This document shows, one piece after another, positions 61,097-64,000 of a stretch of 64,000 nt of DNA. The notes under the pieces were generated by a model. That model was not told the DNA's origin and ran no database searches. It was given only the letters and a program-made list of their open reading frames with translations. The position numbers were made by a program, and so were the translations under genes. The stretch lies in NCBI GenBank assembly GCA_028736075.1, contig CP117875.1, positions 2,232,001 to 2,296,000 on the forward strand. Direction: 5' to 3'. Origin of the DNA: Chryseobacterium sp. KACC 21268 (GTDB taxonomy: Bacteria > Bacteroidota > Bacteroidia > Flavobacteriales > Weeksellaceae). How positions within the stretch are numbered: position 1 is the first letter of the stretch; each line of letters opens with the position of its first letter.

Positions 61097-61777
61097 ATGA
61101 TGAAAAAAAATTATCCCATTGAATTGGGATATGATAAAGATAAATATTTTACACAAAAAATCAAAATGGGTCAGCTGAGTTTATTTGATGCCGAAGAATT
61201 TTATGAGTTTCCAAAAGACCTTTTGGAATACCGGGACAATTTTCTGAGTGCGGAAGAGGCAGATCGTTTAAAAGACCATCTGCTTAAAACTGCTCCCTGG
61301 GAACAGCGCACTCAGAAAATGTATGACAAGATGGTGATAACACCACGCTTGACCGCTTGGTATGGCGATTCAAAATACAATGAATCCGCTGATAATAATG
61401 CATCAGCTACCAACCCTTGGACTCCGGAGTTATTATCCTTGAAAGAGAGAATAGAAAACGAATTCAGTTATCGGTTCAATGGCGTATTGCTTAACCTCTA
61501 TCGTGACAACAATGATTCAGTGGCGTGGCACAGGGATAAAGAAAGCCGATACGGAAAGAGGCCTGTCATAGCATCCATAAGTCTTGGACAGACCAGAAAC
61601 TTTGATTTCAGAAAAAAAGATCATCATCAGAGCAAATACAGCCTGCCGCTCCCGCACGGTTCACTCCTTATTATGAAAGGTGATCTTCAGGAGAATTGGG
61701 AACATCGGATCGCCAAATCTACAATACCTATGAAGGAACGTATTAATTTGACCTTCCGAAGGATCAGTGAACTATAA
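61097..61777 (+). CDS. alkB: AlkB-type 2-oxoglutarate-dependent DNA repair dioxygenase
   Basis: This 226-residue oxidative demethylase would remove alkyl groups (1-methyladenine, 3-methylcytosine) from DNA. The Fe(II) ligands are H145 and D147 in VAWHRDKES and H203 in NWEHRIAKS; RINLTFRR supplies the 2-oxoglutarate Arg residues, and TPRLTAWYGD is a family motif. QLSLF at 61172-61186, near residue 26, fits the clamp-binding consensus. If ATG 61166 is the true start (MGQLSLFD), the motif is at the very N-terminus. It lies 37 bp after the S24 repressor gene and is expected to be induced with it. Confidence 0.92.
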   Translation: MMKKNYPIELGYDKDKYFTQKIKMGQLSLFDAEEFYEFPKDLLEYRDNFLSAEEADRLKDHLLKTAPWEQRTQKMYDKMVITPRLTAWYGDSKYNESADNNASATNPWTPELLSLKERIENEFSYRFNGVLLNLYRDNNDSVAWHRDKESRYGKRPVIASISLGQTRNFDFRKKDHHQSKYSLPLPHGSLLIMKGDLQENWEHRIAKSTIPMKERINLTFRRISEL

Positions 61778-61809
61778 TATCATAAAAAATAAAATTAAAT
61801 AATAGTTAT

Positions 61810-62022
61810 ATGTCTATTTCGTACTACGATTTTAAAAATCTACCCACGCAATCTCAATACGAATTGGCCTTGGCCGAAGGAAAGGTCATCAGTGAAACCT
61901 CTAAGGATGGACTAAAGTTTGTATTATATGAGCTGTCAAGTTTTTCAGTTGAGATTGTATATAAGACCATCAATAACAAGATAGAAGGTCTTAGCGTATT
62001 CCAGAATAAAGGAACTCTGTGA
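61810..62022 (+). CDS. Conserved 70-aa protein of the mutagenesis module
   Basis: This 70-residue protein (MSISYYDFKNLPTQSQYELA...) follows alkB by 32 bp and is paralogous to the gene at 30157 (about 45 of 69 identical by eye). No catalytic or binding motif is visible. The pattern LKFVLYELSSFSVEIVY suggests two adjacent beta-strands in a small alpha/beta domain. Its repeated position after alkB indicates a partner or accessory function in the module. I do not recognise a named family. Confidence 0.75.
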   Translation: MSISYYDFKNLPTQSQYELALAEGKVISETSKDGLKFVLYELSSFSVEIVYKTINNKIEGLSVFQNKGTL

Positions 62023-62061
62023 CAACTAAAATAATTCTCATTTGTCTTCGTCCTAAAAAAG

Positions 62062-62098
62062 TGTGATTTGAATCACATCAAAATAGTGACTTGGGTCA
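62062..62098 (+). promoter_or_regulatory. CRP-like site and second dyad upstream of the DJ-1/PfpI gene
   Basis: TGTGATTTGAATCACA at 62062-62077 is a perfect inverted repeat matching the TGTGA-N6-TCACA consensus of Crp-type regulators. TGAC-TTGG-GTCA at 62087-62098 is a second dyad. A -7 box CAACTTTG at 62122-62129 places them at about -65 and -42 from the predicted start near 62135. Confidence 0.6.
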
Positions 62099-62151
62099 TG
62101 CTTTTAAAAGACAGATACTTCCAACTTTGTAGTAATTAAATAAATATAAAA

Positions 62152-62829
62152 ATGAGCAAAAAAGTTTTATTCGTGCTTACGAGTCACGATGAATTAGGAA
62201 ATACAGGACAGAAGACCGGATTCTGGACAGAAGAATTAGCGGCTCCTTATTATGCATTGTCTGATAAAGGAGTTGAAGTTACATTGGCATCTCCAAAGGG
62301 AGGTCAACCGCCAATCGATCCGAAAAGTGAAGATCCTTCATCTCAGACTGATGCTACGCGCAGAATGGACAGTGATGAGGTTTTAAAGGAAAAATTAAAA
62401 AACACTCACAAATTATCCGAAGTCAAAAGTGAAGACTTTGATGCAGTATTTTATCCTGGTGGTCACGGTCCTTTATGGGATCTGGCTGAAGATAAGGTTT
62501 CTCAGGACTTAATTATTGATTTTTACAACAGTGATAAGCCTGTAGCATTCGTTTGCCATGCACCCGGAGTTTTGAAGGATGTAAAAATTGACGGTGAATA
62601 TTTGGTAAAAGGTAAAAACGTCACTGGATTTACCAACACGGAAGAAGAGGCTGTACAGTTAACTGATGTAGTTCCGTTTCTCGTTGAAGATGTGTTAAAA
62701 AAGAATGGTGGATCATATAGTAAAGTGGAAGATTGGGCTCCTTATGCAATTGTTGACGGCAGATTGATTACAGGACAAAATCCTGCTTCTTCTGAGAAGG
62801 TGGCTGAAGAGTTATTGAAACTTATTTAG
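62152..62829 (+). CDS. DJ-1/PfpI family protein (Hsp31/glyoxalase III-like)
   Basis: This 225-residue class I glutamine-amidotransferase-like protein has VLFVLTSHDELGNTGQKTGF, DFDAVFYPGGHGPLWDLAED and the nucleophile elbow AFVCHAPGVLKDV with Cys then His. GFTNTEEEAVQLTDVVPFLV follows. It matches the GATase1/Hsp31 branch that converts methylglyoxal to lactate without cofactor or repairs glycated proteins. It is monocistronic, with a 130-bp upstream region carrying a Crp-like site, and is not evidently part of the mutagenesis module. Confidence 0.9.
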   Translation: MSKKVLFVLTSHDELGNTGQKTGFWTEELAAPYYALSDKGVEVTLASPKGGQPPIDPKSEDPSSQTDATRRMDSDEVLKEKLKNTHKLSEVKSEDFDAVFYPGGHGPLWDLAEDKVSQDLIIDFYNSDKPVAFVCHAPGVLKDVKIDGEYLVKGKNVTGFTNTEEEAVQLTDVVPFLVEDVLKKNGGSYSKVEDWAPYAIVDGRLITGQNPASSEKVAEELLKLI

Positions 62830-62968
62830 TTTTTTCATTTCAGAGAATCAGACCTTGGTGTTCGGCTGTAAAATAATTCCATTTTTTTTTAGGAAAAATT
62901 AGGATAATCAGGTCTTTTTTAAAATACAATTAACACCATTGATGATCTTTAAATGTATTGAGTTTCCG

Positions 62969-63045
62969 TAATTTTGTAGAGGAAATACTTTTATAAAGAT
63001 TTTCATGGTTATTAGTTTTTATCCCCATATTATTTGGGGATTTTT
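62969..63045 (+). ncRNA. Possible short transcript: promoter box and terminator without a gene
   Basis: The stretch 62830-63250 has no normal gene. TAATTTTG (62969-62976) fits a -7 box, and ATCCCCA/TTGGGGAT at 63021-63041 with a T-run after it is a clear rho-independent terminator. The transcript between them would be about 60 nt. It may equally be the terminator of the DJ-1/PfpI gene with a chance box. Confidence 0.3.
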
Positions 63046-63250
63046 TGTTTCTACAGCAATAAAAATGTTTTGATGTTGAAGCCAAAAATTAGAAAGCGGC
63101 AGGCGTTCCATATTCTTTTTAAGGTATAGGAATAGTTGCATTCAGTTTTAAAACTTACCTTTTCAAGATATGTAAACACGGCTATTTTATTTAAGTGCAA
63201 TTAGCAATACCTTTGCTTATCAAGCTTTTTTAAAACGACAGTCAAATCAT

Positions 63251-64000
63251 ATGGACGATCAAGAAGTCACATATCCGATCTATTCACCAGCTTCAGTTAT
63301 TGGGATCTTTAGCAATGCCCTGAAGCTCAATGCTACAGTCAATCTGATCTATCTGAAAGGCAGGTATGCTTTTGGTGGTGGTAAATCCTACGGGAACTAC
63401 TATTATGACCTTCTGTTCTCAGAAGGTGATCACACATCGATAGGGATTCGTATTTCTTCATTGCTCAGGAGCAAGATCACCAATAATGAGGTTTACACAC
63501 TCAGAGGCTTTATTGAGAAGAGCATTAAGAATTCTTCAATAGAGCTTCGTTTTGTTGTGGATGAGATTGTTCAGCAGGAAGAGAGATCCATCTCCGAAGA
63601 AGAACTGGAAAGGTATGGGCTGATCCAGAAAAAACTGGAGACAGGATCAAAAGACCTTGAGACACTGATCAGGGATAAGATACTCAAAGATGAAAAGGTC
63701 AAGGTCGCTAACATTTATGGAAATAATGCGATTGTGCAGAAGGATTTTTTCGAAGGATTGGATGTTTCAAGAAAATATTTTGACATTTCAGATCACAGTT
63801 GCAATATCACTTCCTCCACGGCGATCATATCCAAACTGAAGGAAATTTCAGCTTTGGATTATGACATTGTTGCCTTGGTCAGGGGAGGAGGTGACCGGCA
63901 GAGTATGGAAACCTTCAATGACCTGAGCTTATCCGAATTATTCATAACAATGAAACCGGTAACTGTTACGGCTATCGGTCATACGGTTGATGAGACCTTA
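63251..64000 (+). CDS. xseA: Exodeoxyribonuclease VII large subunit, 5' part
   Basis: An open frame of 250 codons runs from ATG 63251 to the right edge. The N-terminal OB-like domain includes YPIYSPASVIGIFSNALKLN and GRYAFGGGKSYGNYYYDLLF. Residues after about 130 hold the nuclease domain start, KLETGSKDLETLIRDKIL, and the diagnostic DYDIVALVRGGGDRQSMETF and VTAIGHTVDETL motifs of XseA. The enzyme degrades single-stranded DNA together with XseB. A TACCTTTG -7 box at 63208-63215 gives a leader of about 30 nt. The rest of the gene lies beyond the window. Confidence 0.9.
   Translation, partial: MDDQEVTYPIYSPASVIGIFSNALKLNATVNLIYLKGRYAFGGGKSYGNYYYDLLFSEGDHTSIGIRISSLLRSKITNNEVYTLRGFIEKSIKNSSIELRFVVDEIVQQEERSISEEELERYGLIQKKLETGSKDLETLIRDKILKDEKVKVANIYGNNAIVQKDFFEGLDVSRKYFDISDHSCNITSSTAIISKLKEISALDYDIVALVRGGGDRQSMETFNDLSLSELFITMKPVTVTAIGHTVDETL

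Overview
The window looks like a chromosomal segment of a low-GC Bacteroidetes bacterium of the Flavobacteriia, probably Chryseobacterium or a close relative. This is inferred from four things: type IX secretion (T9SS) sorting tails ending in K-VIKK; -7 promoter boxes of the TAnnTTTG type; weak or absent Shine-Dalgarno sequences; and protein families typical of that group (MSYQAVVRN surface proteins, Atu4866 proteins, short AraC regulators paired with NAD(P)-binding enzymes). No tRNA, rRNA, CRISPR array or intact insertion sequence was seen.

Layout. 0-2.5 kb: the end of a short-chain dehydrogenase, an AraC regulator broken by one extra CAGG tetranucleotide, and an old-yellow-enzyme reductase. 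2.7-16.8 kb: secreted-protein region with two giant T9SS proteins on the minus strand, two membrane-tethered TPR/LuxR-type regulators, and a tandemly duplicated pair (small T9SS protein plus C1q-like tail-fibre-like protein). 16.8-22.1 kb: three-gene membrane glycosyltransferase operon (YfhO, TMTC-like GT-C, GT2). 22.3 kb: remnant of a transposase. 23-24.8 kb: repeat-rich surface protein with a peptidase S74 chaperone tail. 25.3-29 kb: two response regulators around a multi-PAS histidine kinase. 29.3-30.4 kb: decayed copy of part of the mutagenesis module found intact at 60-62 kb. 30.4-39.8 kb: ion and solute transport (ClC channel, DUF389, NhaA, APC permease), a DUF305 membrane protein, a sigma factor with region 2 only, and a PRC-barrel protein.

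40.2-55.9 kb is a redox/electrophile-response island. NmrA-like, SDR and zinc-free MDR reductases and an alpha/beta hydrolase are interleaved with four AraC regulators and one Crp/Fnr regulator. Several regulatory sites can be read directly: a shared promoter architecture containing TGATACAA upstream of two reductases, a 14-bp direct repeat with 21-bp period between an AraC gene and its SDR neighbour, a 13-bp inverted repeat overlapping an AraC promoter, and a dyad placed at about -42 of the hydrolase promoter.

56.0-62.0 kb is the most coherent system: an inducible mutagenesis/repair module. A short DnaE-type polymerase and a Y-family polymerase are transcribed leftwards. An XRE/S24 (LexA/UmuD-like) repressor, an AlkB dioxygenase and a 70-aa protein are transcribed rightwards. 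A perfect 19-bp palindrome sits between them over the repressor start codon. Both polymerases and AlkB carry sequences resembling sliding-clamp-binding motifs, so the set may act together at stalled forks. The second, decayed copy at 29.3-30.4 kb retains an intact version of the small gene and a base-paired hairpin with a compensatory change. The window closes with a DJ-1/PfpI protein preceded by a perfect TGTGA-N6-TCACA site and the 5' part of xseA.
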